Part shown: piece after piece, positions 43,436 through 51,457 of the stretch
How positions within the stretch are numbered: the first letter of the stretch is position 1
Layout: every line of letters begins with the position of its first letter
From: Psychrilyobacter atlanticus DSM 19335
Lineage (GTDB): Bacteria > Fusobacteriota > Fusobacteriia > Fusobacteriales > Fusobacteriaceae
Direction of reading: 5' to 3'
NCBI RefSeq assembly: GCF_000426625.1
Contig: NZ_KE384547.1
Coordinates: 1,224,986-1,288,985 of the forward strand
DNA: 64,000 nt
Notes under the pieces: generated by a model
The model's input: the letters and a program-made list of their open reading frames with translations, nothing else
Told to the model about the DNA's origin: nothing
Database searches by the model: none
Translations under genes and position numbers: made by a program

Positions 43436-44410
43436 ATGGATTTAATAAAAAAAGATACCAGTCTCTCGATTCCTAAAAAACGTAGGAGAAATCGAGAAAA
43501 TAGCGGGACAATATTTTCCATCTATAAGTCTGAAAAAACTTTAAAAGATTATATGTTTCATTTGAATGATTTTTTGAAATATATATATGAATATGATGGA
43601 GATCTAAATCCTGATGAGACTATGAATATGATGAATAATATTGAAAAAGAAGATATAGAGGATTATCTAAAACATCTTCTTAATGAGAGAGATTTAAAAA
43701 AAAGTTCTATTAATAAAAGTATATCATCTCTTAAGAGTTTGTATAAGGAATTGGAGAAGAATGGTTACAATAATCCATTCAAATATATCCCTCTATTTAA
43801 AACAACTAAACATAATTTAGATAACGTTCTAAAACTCTCCTATGAAGAATTAAAGGAGATTATACTAAATTTTTCTGTTGTAGATGATAAGAGTTTTAGG
43901 GATTTAGTAATTTTATACACGCTATTTTACACTGGACTGAGAAGTTCTGAATTGATAAACTTAAAATATGAAGATATCATTGAAAGACAGGGAAGCATAG
44001 TTTTAAGGTTAAAAGAGACGAAAAGTGGAAAAGAACAGTATAAACCCCTCCATGATGAATGTTATAAAAAAATAATGGAATTTAAAAATTACATCATGAA
44101 GCTTTATAAGGTTGATTTAGAAGAGATATTAGATCACTATATTTTTTCTAAGAGTTTTCTTCCTAATGAAAAAATGTCCTATAATAATTTGTATAGAATC
44201 ATAAAGGATAAAGGTCTCACCATAGGAAAGGATATTTCGCCACATAATATCAGGCATACAGTGGCTACTGAGTTATCCCTGCGTGGTGCAGATATTTTAG
44301 AAATACGTGATTTTTTAGGTCATGCTGACACCAAAGTCACCGAAGTATATATCAATGCAAAGAACATATTAGAGAAAAGAGCTATCACCAAATTACCGAA
44401 GCTGATTTGA
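43436..44410 (+). CDS. Tyrosine recombinase, Xer-like
   Basis: A 324-aa lambda-integrase-family recombinase. A SAM-like N-terminal DNA-binding domain (about residues 30-130) is followed by the catalytic domain with Arg169 (TGLRSSEL), Lys195 or Lys198, His270-Arg273 (HNIRH), His296 (GHAD) and the nucleophile Tyr305 (VTEVYIN). Size and the C-terminal motif fit XerC/XerD/XerH more than phage integrases. It has its own AGGAGGGG site and a terminator over its stop codon. It lies outside the 25-bp repeats that bound the neighbouring provirus, the first of which is 61 bp downstream. I infer it is the host chromosome-dimer resolvase acting on that site. Confidence 0.85.
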   Translation: MDLIKKDTSLSIPKKRRRNRENSGTIFSIYKSEKTLKDYMFHLNDFLKYIYEYDGDLNPDETMNMMNNIEKEDIEDYLKHLLNERDLKKSSINKSISSLKSLYKELEKNGYNNPFKYIPLFKTTKHNLDNVLKLSYEELKEIILNFSVVDDKSFRDLVILYTLFYTGLRSSELINLKYEDIIERQGSIVLRLKETKSGKEQYKPLHDECYKKIMEFKNYIMKLYKVDLEEILDHYIFSKSFLPNEKMSYNNLYRIIKDKGLTIGKDISPHNIRHTVATELSLRGADILEIRDFLGHADTKVTEVYINAKNILEKRAITKLPKLI

Positions 44411-44426
44411 TGATAGCTTCTTTTTT
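44398..44426 (+). terminator. Terminator overlapping the recombinase stop
   Basis: GAAGCT pairs with AGCTTC, with the stop codon in the loop and six T following. It isolates the recombinase from the provirus. Confidence 0.75.
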
Positions 44427-44471
44427 ACACAATATATTAGTTAAACTAATTATTAAGTTCTATAGTTTGAT

Positions 44472-44496
44472 TAAAATACTAAATATAATAACTGTT
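44472..44496. repeat. 25-bp direct repeat, left att site (attL)
   Basis: Exact copy of 53612-53636. Its core is ACTAAATATAA then TAACTG at 44478-44494. The following 11 bases (TTCATAAAAGT) match the palindromic right arm only at 5 of 11 positions, as expected if the phage supplies this half of the site. Confidence 0.85.
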
Positions 44497-44577
44497 CATA
44501 AAAGTTTCATTATCTCCTAAAAAAGTACAATTTATGTTATTTTATCTTAATTTTTTTTAACGATTGAAATAAAAAAA

Positions 44578-44602
44578 AGTACCTAGAAAAACTCTAGATA
44601 CT
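44578..44602. terminator. Hairpin near attL
   Basis: AGTAcCTAGA and TCTAGaTACT pair around AAAAC, with A and T tracts on both sides. It may stop transcription entering or leaving the element. Confidence 0.55.
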
Positions 44603-44688
44603 TTAAGTGCATTTTTATTTTACAAACATTAAAAAATGTTATATAATTATAAAAAGTTACTTGATAAATAGACCTTATCATTTAACTA

Positions 44689-44720
44689 GGTTTCGTTCTC
44701 CCTGCAAGGATTACGGAACC
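44689..44720 (+). other. Hairpin with 16-nt loop in the provirus noncoding region
   Basis: GGTTTCGT pairs with ACGGAACC (one G-T pair). A T-run follows on the plus side, so it could be a terminator. As the most GC-rich fold in the region, it could also be a single-strand origin. Confidence 0.35.
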
Positions 44721-45085
44721 ATTTTTTTTATTAAATTTATTTTTATTTCAACCGTTAAGAAAAGTATACTCAATTTTTTTTTAATTTGCAACTTTTTTTT
44801 ATATATTTCTCAATCTAAGTCCTAAAATCAACCTAAATGATAACTTATCAGCCTCAGAAACCCATCTAATTTTAGATTGTAGGACTTACTAGAACTTTTT
44901 TCTAGAGAATATATATCTTTAAGTTTCCACTGCGTGTGCTACTTCCTACGGTCGTTTTTTCTTTAAGGCGAAAAGTCAAACTCCTATCCACTAGCCGTAC
45001 AATCATTTTTAGTTTAAAAGGGAAAATTATTAAGATCCTCTCCCAAGGTTTTAGGTGTAAAATAGGCATGATATTTCTATTAAAA

Positions 45086-45121
45086 ATAAAAAGCCTCTAA
45101 ACATTTAAGTAAAGAGGCTTT
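45086..45121 (-). terminator. Terminator of the provirus gene block
   Basis: On the minus strand AAAGCCTCT pairs with AGAGGCTTT and a T-run follows. It lies 47 nt after the stop of the last provirus gene. A second perfect hairpin, AAGGTTTTGACTC/GAGTCAAAACCTT (45131-45158), faces plus-strand transcription. Confidence 0.75.
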
Positions 45122-45167
45122 CAAGTTCTTATAAGGTTTTGACTCCAGAGTCAAAACCTTTTTTAAC

Positions 45168-45611
45168 TTAGAAAGATTGTTTAACATCAACCTTAGCTAT
45201 TGTTAAAGCTGTATCTGCTGCATCTTTAAATTTTTGTGTCTTTAAAAGTGCGGCAATAGTTGCAACATTACCTGTTGCCTTAACATTTGGTATAACGATA
45301 TTACACTTATCTTTTGAATCAGAGAATGAAACAGTAAACACTTTTACTGCTGAATCACCATGTGTATCTTGTGGGATCACCATATCTTCATCAATATAAG
45401 TTCCTGCAGGAGAATTATATTTATTTATAACACCATCTAATTCTCCAACTATTCCACTAATAACTGTTTCTACATCACTACCAGTTGGTAAATCAATATA
45501 AATTCCATTACCTCTTTGGTACATTTGGGAATCTGCCAATACTACTACCTTTCCTGCTGAATCTCCCCTTCTCACCGTTAATGTTGTTGATTTTCTTTGC
45601 TTAAATGACAT
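45168..45611 (-). CDS. Provirus protein, 147 aa, structural candidate
   Basis: I do not recognise a family. It is a 147-aa beta-rich protein without cysteine-rich motifs or membrane segments beyond its start (KQRKSTTLTVRRGDSAGKVV). Its C-terminal 60 residues resemble the C-terminus of the 125-aa protein next to it: CNIVIPNVKATGN and an amphipathic helix here, FNITIPYLDTGTT and a helix there. As the last gene of the block, with a good GGAGG site, it could be a small capsid or accessory virion protein. That is a guess from position. Confidence 0.65.
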   Translation of the reverse strand: MSFKQRKSTTLTVRRGDSAGKVVVLADSQMYQRGNGIYIDLPTGSDVETVISGIVGELDGVINKYNSPAGTYIDEDMVIPQDTHGDSAVKVFTVSFSDSKDKCNIVIPNVKATGNVATIAALLKTQKFKDAADTALTIAKVDVKQSF

Positions 45612-45657
45612 AATTTGTTACCTCCATTTTTATTATTATATATATATTAATCGCGAA

Positions 45658-46035
45658 TTAATAACTTTTTTTATATCCCATATTCAAATCTTTAGAATAG
45701 TCTTGTAGATATGTAAGTAATCCTTTAATATCAGGTTTACTTGTAGTTCCTGTGTCCAAGTATGGAATTGTTATATTAAATCTTTCTTTTTCATTTGTTT
45801 CATATAGAACTTTTAAATCAAAATAATCCGATTTATTTATGTTCTGATTAGCAAATTTCACTTTATCTTTCAATGATAATTCAGAGACTAATTTATTTAC
45901 TCTTACTATTTTAGCCCCATTATTTAAAGCATTATATGCCTGAACAAAATCATTGGCTTTGCTTTCAGTTTTAAAACTTGCCTCACGAATAGAATTATCA
46001 CCACTAGCAAGGGAATAAGTAAGTTTAAATAACAT
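45658..46035 (-). CDS. Provirus protein, 125 aa, paralogue-like neighbour of the 147-aa protein
   Basis: Unrecognised. It starts MLFKLTYSLASGDNSIREAS; ATG 46035 is supported by AGGTG six bases upstream, whereas the open frame continues 11 codons further from a TTG. The C-terminal half (RFNITIPYLDTG, then LLTYLQDYSKDL) lines up with that of the 147-aa protein. Its start overlaps the end of a 58-aa gene by 11 nt, so they are probably co-translated. Confidence 0.65.
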   Translation of the reverse strand: MLFKLTYSLASGDNSIREASFKTESKANDFVQAYNALNNGAKIVRVNKLVSELSLKDKVKFANQNINKSDYFDLKVLYETNEKERFNITIPYLDTGTTSKPDIKGLLTYLQDYSKDLNMGYKKSY

Positions 46036-46201
46036 TTTTAACACCTGAAACCTTTCTAAATTTCTCAAAAATTGATACTGGCAATGTTAATAAAAGTTTT
46101 TTTTCTTTATCATAAAAATTAATTTCTTCATTTTGAGTAATTGAAATTTCATATGCTTGACTTATTACTCTCCAAATACTAAATACTTCACTTAGTTTCA
46201 T
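46025..46201 (-). CDS. Provirus small protein, 58 aa
   Basis: A 58-aa frame beginning MKLSEVFSIWRVISQAYEIS and ending KVSGVKNVI. The ATG overlaps the stop codon of the 202-aa gene as ATGA, and its end overlaps the start of the 125-aa gene by 11 nt. This tight packing is the main evidence that it is real. There is no recognisable domain; it is hydrophilic in the middle (QNEEINFYDKEKK). Confidence 0.6.
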   Translation of the reverse strand: MKLSEVFSIWRVISQAYEISITQNEEINFYDKEKKLLLTLPVSIFEKFRKVSGVKNVI

Positions 46202-46806
46202 ATTTTAAGTACCCCCTCTTTATCAGGATAGTTACCTAACCCATTTAATAATCTATTTATACTTACAACGAGATCCGCGTTTGGATTACCTTTTAAATTC
46301 TGAATAGTTCCATCATGACCAGTTTTTAAAGCTCCAGTACCAACACTGAAAGCACTTGCTTCGGTAGCTGATGAACTCCTTATATTTGTATATCTATTTG
46401 ATCCCTGGTTCAAATGTTCCATTTCTTTATAATAATTTTTTTCTAGATTTTTTATTGCCTCACTTTTACCACCCATTTTTAAGACAGAACCTTTTATCTC
46501 TTTCTTTTTAACTAAATATTTACTTCTTGATTCTTCTCTCAAAACATCCATTTTCTGTTCAAACATATTTTGAGATTTTAAAGCTCCCCCCATAATACGA
46601 GCATTTGTTGAGACTGCAACCCCCATTCTAACCTGATTTGTAAACTGTTTTACATACTTATTATTAAAATTTGGCATAGCTTTTTGCATGATTTCGTCCA
46701 CACCATCTATTACAAAGTCTACCGTTGTATCAATGAAAGCCTCTGCCACTACATTTGTAACTGTATTTAAAGCAGCAACACCCGCCATAGCTAAAAAAGT
46801 AACCAT
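46198..46806 (-). CDS. Provirus protein, 202 aa, possible membrane or DNA-delivery protein
   Basis: Unrecognised. The N-terminal 30 residues are hydrophobic (TFLAMAGVAALNTVTNVVAE) and the middle is a long charged helical region (LREESRSKYLVKKKEIKGSV). The rest is Ser/Gly/Asn-rich. A hydrophobic N-terminus plus amphipathic helices is the layout of pilot proteins in small ssDNA phages, but no homology is claimed. It has a GAGGTGG site and is coupled to the 58-aa gene. Confidence 0.6.
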   Translation of the reverse strand: MVTFLAMAGVAALNTVTNVVAEAFIDTTVDFVIDGVDEIMQKAMPNFNNKYVKQFTNQVRMGVAVSTNARIMGGALKSQNMFEQKMDVLREESRSKYLVKKKEIKGSVLKMGGKSEAIKNLEKNYYKEMEHLNQGSNRYTNIRSSSATEASAFSVGTGALKTGHDGTIQNLKGNPNADLVVSINRLLNGLGNYPDKEGVLKI

Positions 46807-46870
46807 AAAACCACCTCATTAAATTTTATTTTTTTATTTTTTATAGTATAATTAAACCGAGGTGATAATT

Positions 46871-47056
46871 ATGATAGATATAATAGAAATGATAATTAAA
46901 TTAACATTAGCAATAATTATAGCAATGGTTGTTGTAGGAATCCCATACTTTACAATATTAAAAATTTTCTTTAAACAATGCCCATATTGTAAAAACCGAA
47001 TTAATAAAAAAGCCATTAAATGTTCACATTGTCATTCAGAACTTAGAGGGAAATAA
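46871..47056 (+). CDS. Zinc-ribbon membrane protein, 61 aa, opposite strand in the provirus
   Basis: A 61-aa protein with one membrane helix (LTLAIIIAMVVVGIPYFTIL) and a C-terminal zinc ribbon, CPYCKN and CSHCHS. It is the only plus-strand gene of the element and has its own GAGGTG site, with ATG at 46871, and its own terminator. Such isolated, oppositely transcribed genes in prophages are often expressed from the provirus, for example for superinfection control. The role here is unknown. Confidence 0.7.
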   Translation: MIDIIEMIIKLTLAIIIAMVVVGIPYFTILKIFFKQCPYCKNRINKKAIKCSHCHSELRGK

Positions 47057-47068
47057 TCCCTCTTTTTT
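47045..47068 (+). terminator. Terminator of the zinc-ribbon gene
   Basis: AGAGGG and CCCTCT pair around AAATAAT, then a T-run. The stop codon lies in the hairpin. Confidence 0.75.
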
Positions 47069-47071
47069 CTT

Positions 47072-48961
47072 TTATTTTTGTAAGTCTAAATCATTTTGAA
47101 CATCTTCAACCTTTGAAGAATCGAAGAATTTTTCTCCCACCTTTGCTACTATTTCATAATCTGTTAATTCTATTGGTAATTTTGGTTTAATTATATCTAA
47201 ATTTTCAACCTCTTTGGAAACGTCATCATGTTTCAATTTCAAATCTCCATTTTGTGCATAATAGATTCTAGCCTGAGTAGTGTCATATTTTTCATTATTA
47301 AGCTCTGTATATGCTTTGACTAATGGGTCTTGATTAGCATAATATCCTTGTTTAATTTCCACTGTGTCCCCATAAGAATCATTAAATTCACCTTTTTTCT
47401 TTAAACTATGTTTTTGTTTCCATGCTTGAAGTTCTCTACCTATCAAGTCTAATTCTCCATTAGGTTCATCTATGGTCGTTTTATTTCTTCTCTCTAAATA
47501 TTTAGCATTTGATTTTTCAATTATTTTTAATGAATCATCACCATCATAATTAAATTTATATTTATCAATATTATTTTGATCAATAATTTTTAACTTTTCT
47601 TGTCTTACACTTAAAGCCCCAATCAAAGTATTCCACTCTTCTGTACCTATTCCATCTATGGCAATAGTTTTCGTTTCACCATTTTCATCTGTTACCTTTA
47701 ATTCAACTTGTTTTAATTTTCCTGTATCATCAGTAGTTTTTAAACCTATTTGAGAATCTTTAGGAACATTTAAATTAACTTCTTTTCCAGTAACATCTAA
47801 AGCCACTTTCTTATTACTTACATTTAATTCAACTGATTTATTGGCTGTATTTAAAGCCACTGATTGACCATTACCATCTAATTTTACTGATTGACCACCT
47901 GTATCAAGTCCGACTTTAGACCCCTCTGTAACTGCCAAATTGACACTCGCATTGTTTTCCATCTTCAATTCAGGATTTTGAATATATAATTTTCTACTTT
48001 CAGGGTCTATTTTTACCACTGTTGCACCTGCCTTTTCTAAGATATCGGATACATTCGGATTATAAACTTCCTCATTTTTTTCTGATCCTTCCTGTTTACT
48101 ACCATCAATTTTTATTTTAAAAGTTTCAAGAGTATAATAAAATTCATCATCTTTATTTATTCCATAGTCTAAGTTATAACCAAAACTAGGATCTAATCTT
48201 TTCTTATTTTCTAAATTCTTTACTATTCCAGAGTTAGAAAGATAATATAAAAATTTTGCTAACTCATTTTCTGCTTTTTCTTTTTTAGTTAATTCTTTTT
48301 CAAACTCTGATATTCCATCTGATTTATCAATTAATTTTATTTCTAGCTTTTTCTTATCCACATGATGTTCTAACATTAAAAATACTCTTTCTTGTCCTTT
48401 TTCTGTTATGATCTGCGGAACATTTGGATTTGTTTCAGGATCATAATCAGGGTTATGGATTGGATAAAGATCTTCACTAAAATCATTTGAAAAATTTTCT
48501 AATTGGCTTAAAGATAAATCACTCATTATATAATAAAATTTATAATTTTTTTCTAGCATTTCAACTTCAAAAGTTGTATGTTTTTGTTGAGCTAAATCCC
48601 ATAAAGGATGACTTTTAAATAACCATTTAAAGGTTTTTAAAAAATTAAATTCATCCTGTTTTGACTTTTCATCGAAAGGAATAGTATACCTTAAGTGACC
48701 GCTAGAATAATTAGGGTTGTTTGTTACCACATTTAAATGTAAATTATTAGAATCTATAAGAATAGATTTAATCTTGCTATCCACTGGAAACGGGTCTAAT
48801 CCCTCATATATTTGAGGTAAACTATTAATCAATTTATCAATCATTTCATTAAATATTTCATTTCTTTTTTCATCATCAGGACTAAAAAAGTAATAATTTA
48901 TAGAATAAAATAGAAGTAAATGTGAAAATGATGTTACAAGAAATAAACCTAAAAATCCCAT
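47072..48961 (-). CDS. Large provirus protein with membrane anchor and short beta repeats, spike/fibre candidate
   Basis: A 629-aa protein, the largest of the element. Residues 1-26 form a membrane segment (FLGLFLVTSFSHLLLFYSI). A Lys/Glu-rich region near 210-235 follows. A block at about 338-408 consists of 8-10-residue repeats such as GQSVKLDGN, GQSVALNTAN, KSVELNVSN and KKVALDVTG, suggestive of a beta-solenoid. No Walker A motif is present, so it is not a Zot or packaging ATPase. The segment KKRLDPSFGYNL near 253 has a counterpart in the 327-aa protein. AAGGGGG site. Probably a virion surface or membrane protein. Confidence 0.7.
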   Translation of the reverse strand: MGFLGLFLVTSFSHLLLFYSINYYFFSPDDEKRNEIFNEMIDKLINSLPQIYEGLDPFPVDSKIKSILIDSNNLHLNVVTNNPNYSSGHLRYTIPFDEKSKQDEFNFLKTFKWLFKSHPLWDLAQQKHTTFEVEMLEKNYKFYYIMSDLSLSQLENFSNDFSEDLYPIHNPDYDPETNPNVPQIITEKGQERVFLMLEHHVDKKKLEIKLIDKSDGISEFEKELTKKEKAENELAKFLYYLSNSGIVKNLENKKRLDPSFGYNLDYGINKDDEFYYTLETFKIKIDGSKQEGSEKNEEVYNPNVSDILEKAGATVVKIDPESRKLYIQNPELKMENNASVNLAVTEGSKVGLDTGGQSVKLDGNGQSVALNTANKSVELNVSNKKVALDVTGKEVNLNVPKDSQIGLKTTDDTGKLKQVELKVTDENGETKTIAIDGIGTEEWNTLIGALSVRQEKLKIIDQNNIDKYKFNYDGDDSLKIIEKSNAKYLERRNKTTIDEPNGELDLIGRELQAWKQKHSLKKKGEFNDSYGDTVEIKQGYYANQDPLVKAYTELNNEKYDTTQARIYYAQNGDLKLKHDDVSKEVENLDIIKPKLPIELTDYEIVAKVGEKFFDSSKVEDVQNDLDLQK

Positions 48962-48977
48962 TCTATCCCCCTTTTAA

Positions 48978-49961
48978 CTAATTTTTTATATAAATTTCAT
49001 TAAACATAATTTCAAAATCTAATTTATCAAAATTCTTTGAAATATTTTTTCCGATACCATCAAGAGTTATAAAGATTTCATCTACAATAAAGCCTTTTTC
49101 TTTAATAATTATGCCAAGTTTACTATCTGAACCATTAAAATATTCTTTTACTTCATAATCAAAATCAGGATTTGATCTTTTCTTTTTCTCTAATTTATCT
49201 AAGTATTTTGATTTTAATTCTTCATATAAAAGTTGAAGATTTTCTTTTTCTTGTAACTCTGGACTATCTTCTTTTAAAAAATCACTTTTTATATTTGATA
49301 AATAATCCTCTGAATTATAGTAAACCTTTAATACTGGGTAATTAAACTTAAATAGACGTTTAAACCAATAATCATACATTGCCCCATCCTCAGTAAAAGA
49401 GTTTAAATAAAATCTAAAATATAAGTATTTTTTCATATAACTAAAATCAGAATAACCCCTTAAAAAATAATTAAAATCATTTCTTGAAATTCTATAACTT
49501 TTCCATGATCTTTTAAAAAAGTTCAAATATTCTTGAGTAAATGCGGAATATTCTTCTGAATTATATCTAGTTAAAGCACCCATAGTAGTAAATACAAACA
49601 AATACTTTTCTTCATTTGGTGCGATCACCTCAATATAATGGTTAAAAAATAAATAATAATTACCATATAAAACATCACCATAGTCATCATCATCAACAGG
49701 ATTAGGTTTTACATCTGAATACTCAGTTTGTCCATAAGAAGAAACCATAGTAAAACTGTCAGAGTAAGGGAATAAATAAGACATCACAGGTTTAATATAA
49801 CGAGCAAATGAATAGAAATTTGTTATTCCTCTTAATTCACTTATTGTATTAACTTTTTGCATATCCATAAAAAAAACTTTCCTAAAGTGTTTATCATGCC
49901 TAAAATATGTATGATCTTGTGCAATTCTTGAATTTTCTATTATTTTTGAAACAGAAACCAT
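48978..49961 (-). CDS. Provirus protein, 327 aa
   Basis: Unrecognised. It is rich in Tyr and Phe (DDYGDVLYGNYYLFFNHYIE, RFYLNSFTEDGAMYDYW), with a Lys-rich helix near 240-260 and then KKRSNPDFDYEV, which matches KKRLDPSFGYNL of the 629-aa protein and is followed in both by a strand ending in [TI]-[LI]-DG. The shared module suggests that the two proteins interact or share ancestry. A GAGGT site precedes its ATG. Virion structural role suspected from position. Confidence 0.65.
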   Translation of the reverse strand: MVSVSKIIENSRIAQDHTYFRHDKHFRKVFFMDMQKVNTISELRGITNFYSFARYIKPVMSYLFPYSDSFTMVSSYGQTEYSDVKPNPVDDDDYGDVLYGNYYLFFNHYIEVIAPNEEKYLFVFTTMGALTRYNSEEYSAFTQEYLNFFKRSWKSYRISRNDFNYFLRGYSDFSYMKKYLYFRFYLNSFTEDGAMYDYWFKRLFKFNYPVLKVYYNSEDYLSNIKSDFLKEDSPELQEKENLQLLYEELKSKYLDKLEKKKRSNPDFDYEVKEYFNGSDSKLGIIIKEKGFIVDEIFITLDGIGKNISKNFDKLDFEIMFNEIYIKN

Positions 49962-50009
49962 AAAATCAACCTCATTTTAAGGGGGAACTTAATCCCCCCA
50001 TTGTATTTA

Positions 50010-50852
50010 TTATTGTGGTGGTCTTGGTCGTCTTCCTGAATTATTTATCCCTGCACCCTCTAAGACTCTTTCATCTCTTTCAAAAGGATCAACAGTTAAC
50101 AAGATTTTACATAATGCTTTACTTATCAACTCTGCTTGAATTGGACTAAATGGAGATCCTCCACCACTTCCTCCACCTGAACTTTCAACATTAATTTCTT
50201 TATTATCACCAAAATAAGTAGGATATAAAAACGGATTATTTATTTTTGGTTTAATAAAATTCAACATATCAATAGGATATCCACTTGAAAATTTTGAATC
50301 ACCTACCATAAAAGCAAATTCTAAATAATTTTCATTATATCCATTTCTTTGTAAGACAGATAGATTAGTACTAAAGTCACTTCCTCCATCAAAACTTACA
50401 TTCCCTTTTTTTACTTCATCGAATAAAGATTTTAATCTTACACAATATCTACCATTTCCCAAGTTTAATAAAACAGTTTCATGAGTATAACTATTTAATT
50501 CTTCTGTATCTACTGATGATATTGATTTAAACCCTATAAATATGTCATCAAATTCAACAGACAAATAATCAATTGGTCTACCAAGATCTTTATAAATTAG
50601 ATACTCATCATAAGTCATGTACTCTTCTATATCTTGCCCATTATCCAAACCGCTTACTTTAACAATCATTATCAAGTCATTAAAATATGCAGTAATACCG
50701 TTAGTCTGTAACGGCTCAAATTTTCCTGTAATACCTTTTTTAAAACTTAATTTTGAAAATTTTCTATCAGTTCTAAATTTACTTAGATAATAAAAAACAT
50801 CCTTTGCTAAGAGTTCACCACTATATAGGCTACTATCAAACAATATTCCCAT
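50010..50852 (-). CDS. Provirus protein, 280 aa, capsid candidate
   Basis: Unrecognised. It is mostly beta-prone, without a signal or membrane segment, and has a Gly/Ser linker (SSGGGSGGGSPF, near 227-238) before a helical tail ending in RRPRPPQ. A soluble beta-rich protein of 280-330 residues is the size of single-copy-gene capsid proteins in small icosahedral phages, so it or the 327-aa protein could be the major capsid protein. No sequence homology supports this. AAGGGG site. Confidence 0.6.
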   Translation of the reverse strand: MGILFDSSLYSGELLAKDVFYYLSKFRTDRKFSKLSFKKGITGKFEPLQTNGITAYFNDLIMIVKVSGLDNGQDIEEYMTYDEYLIYKDLGRPIDYLSVEFDDIFIGFKSISSVDTEELNSYTHETVLLNLGNGRYCVRLKSLFDEVKKGNVSFDGGSDFSTNLSVLQRNGYNENYLEFAFMVGDSKFSSGYPIDMLNFIKPKINNPFLYPTYFGDNKEINVESSGGGSGGGSPFSPIQAELISKALCKILLTVDPFERDERVLEGAGINNSGRRPRPPQ

Positions 50853-50869
50853 TAAACCACCCCTTTTTT

Positions 50870-51055
50870 TTATTTTGATATAAACTGAAATAATAAAACA
50901 TATATTGGTATTACAATAGAACCTAAAAGTAAAACTATAATTTTAGCCCATTTATCAATACGTGTCATTTTATCTAGTATATATACCGTACTTTCAAATA
51001 ATAAAGGGTCATCTTTTTCTATTTTTTTTAATAATGCTTTTTCATAATTAGCCAA
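50870..51055 (-). CDS. Possible holin (XhlA-like), 61 aa
   Basis: A 61-aa protein with a charged N-terminal helix (ALLKKIEKDDPLLFESTVYI), TRIDKWAKI, and one C-terminal membrane span (IVLLLGSIVIPIYVLLFQFI). This arrangement is that of haemolysin XhlA-type phage proteins involved in cell lysis. The start is a TTG six bases after AAGGGGG and overlaps the end of the DUF1353 gene. No endolysin gene was recognised beside it. Confidence 0.55.
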   Translation of the reverse strand: MANYEKALLKKIEKDDPLLFESTVYILDKMTRIDKWAKIIVLLLGSIVIPIYVLLFQFISK

Positions 51056-51434
51056 ATAATTCCCCCTTTATTTTTTTGTTATTTTCCCAAGCTATCCAAC
51101 CAAATAACCTAAGATTTTTATAAATAAGATAACTTTTAAACCAATTTACCCCATCTTTTTTCTGTTGAGATCTTAAAACATTATCCCAATATTTCCTATC
51201 AGTACCTTTTGGCTGCACTCTATAACCAAAATCATGCAGCACATAACTATTTGTTTCTACACCAAATCTATCAAAAATAAATCTAAATACTTTTGGAATA
51301 GATCCAAGATCTGTTTCCATTTTTGCCTTAATTAGATATTCTTTACCATCCACTTTAAATTTTAAGGGTTCATAAACTTCAAAATGATCTTTCATAGGCA
51401 CAAGTTTGATTTTTCCCAAAATTTCAATTTCCAT
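51048..51434 (-). CDS. DUF1353 phage protein
   Basis: A 128-aa protein matching the DUF1353 pattern seen in phages: LIKAKMETDLGSIPKVFRFI followed by SYVLHDFGYRV, then a helical C-terminus (YLIYKNLRLFGWIAWENN). Function of the family is not established; it is often near lysis genes, as here. It is the clearest phage-type protein in the element besides Rep. Confidence 0.75.
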   Translation of the reverse strand: MEIEILGKIKLVPMKDHFEVYEPLKFKVDGKEYLIKAKMETDLGSIPKVFRFIFDRFGVETNSYVLHDFGYRVQPKGTDRKYWDNVLRSQQKKDGVNWFKSYLIYKNLRLFGWIAWENNKKIKGELFG

Positions 51435-51457
51435 TCAGACCCCCATTTTTACTGATT

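Larger units (their letters stand above)
44411..45085. other. Noncoding end of the provirus, attL side
   Basis: About 675 bases without a credible gene. In order it holds the left 25-bp repeat, a terminator-like hairpin (44578-44602), a hairpin GGTTTCGT/ACGGAACC (44689-44720), and a region with the distant inverted pair GATTGTA (44875) and TACAATC (44998). Such structure is expected of replication or packaging signals of an ssDNA phage, but that is inference. Confidence 0.4.

Noticed and set aside
43436-44410. Tyrosine recombinase as the provirus's own integrase
   Set aside because: The 25-bp repeats bound DNA starting 61 bp after this gene, and I found no further repeat copy upstream of it. 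It would therefore stay in the chromosome on excision.
44607-44825. 72-aa plus-strand open frame in the provirus noncoding region
   Set aside because: No ribosome site, low-complexity Phe/Ile/Lys content, and it spans the hairpin at 44689-44720.
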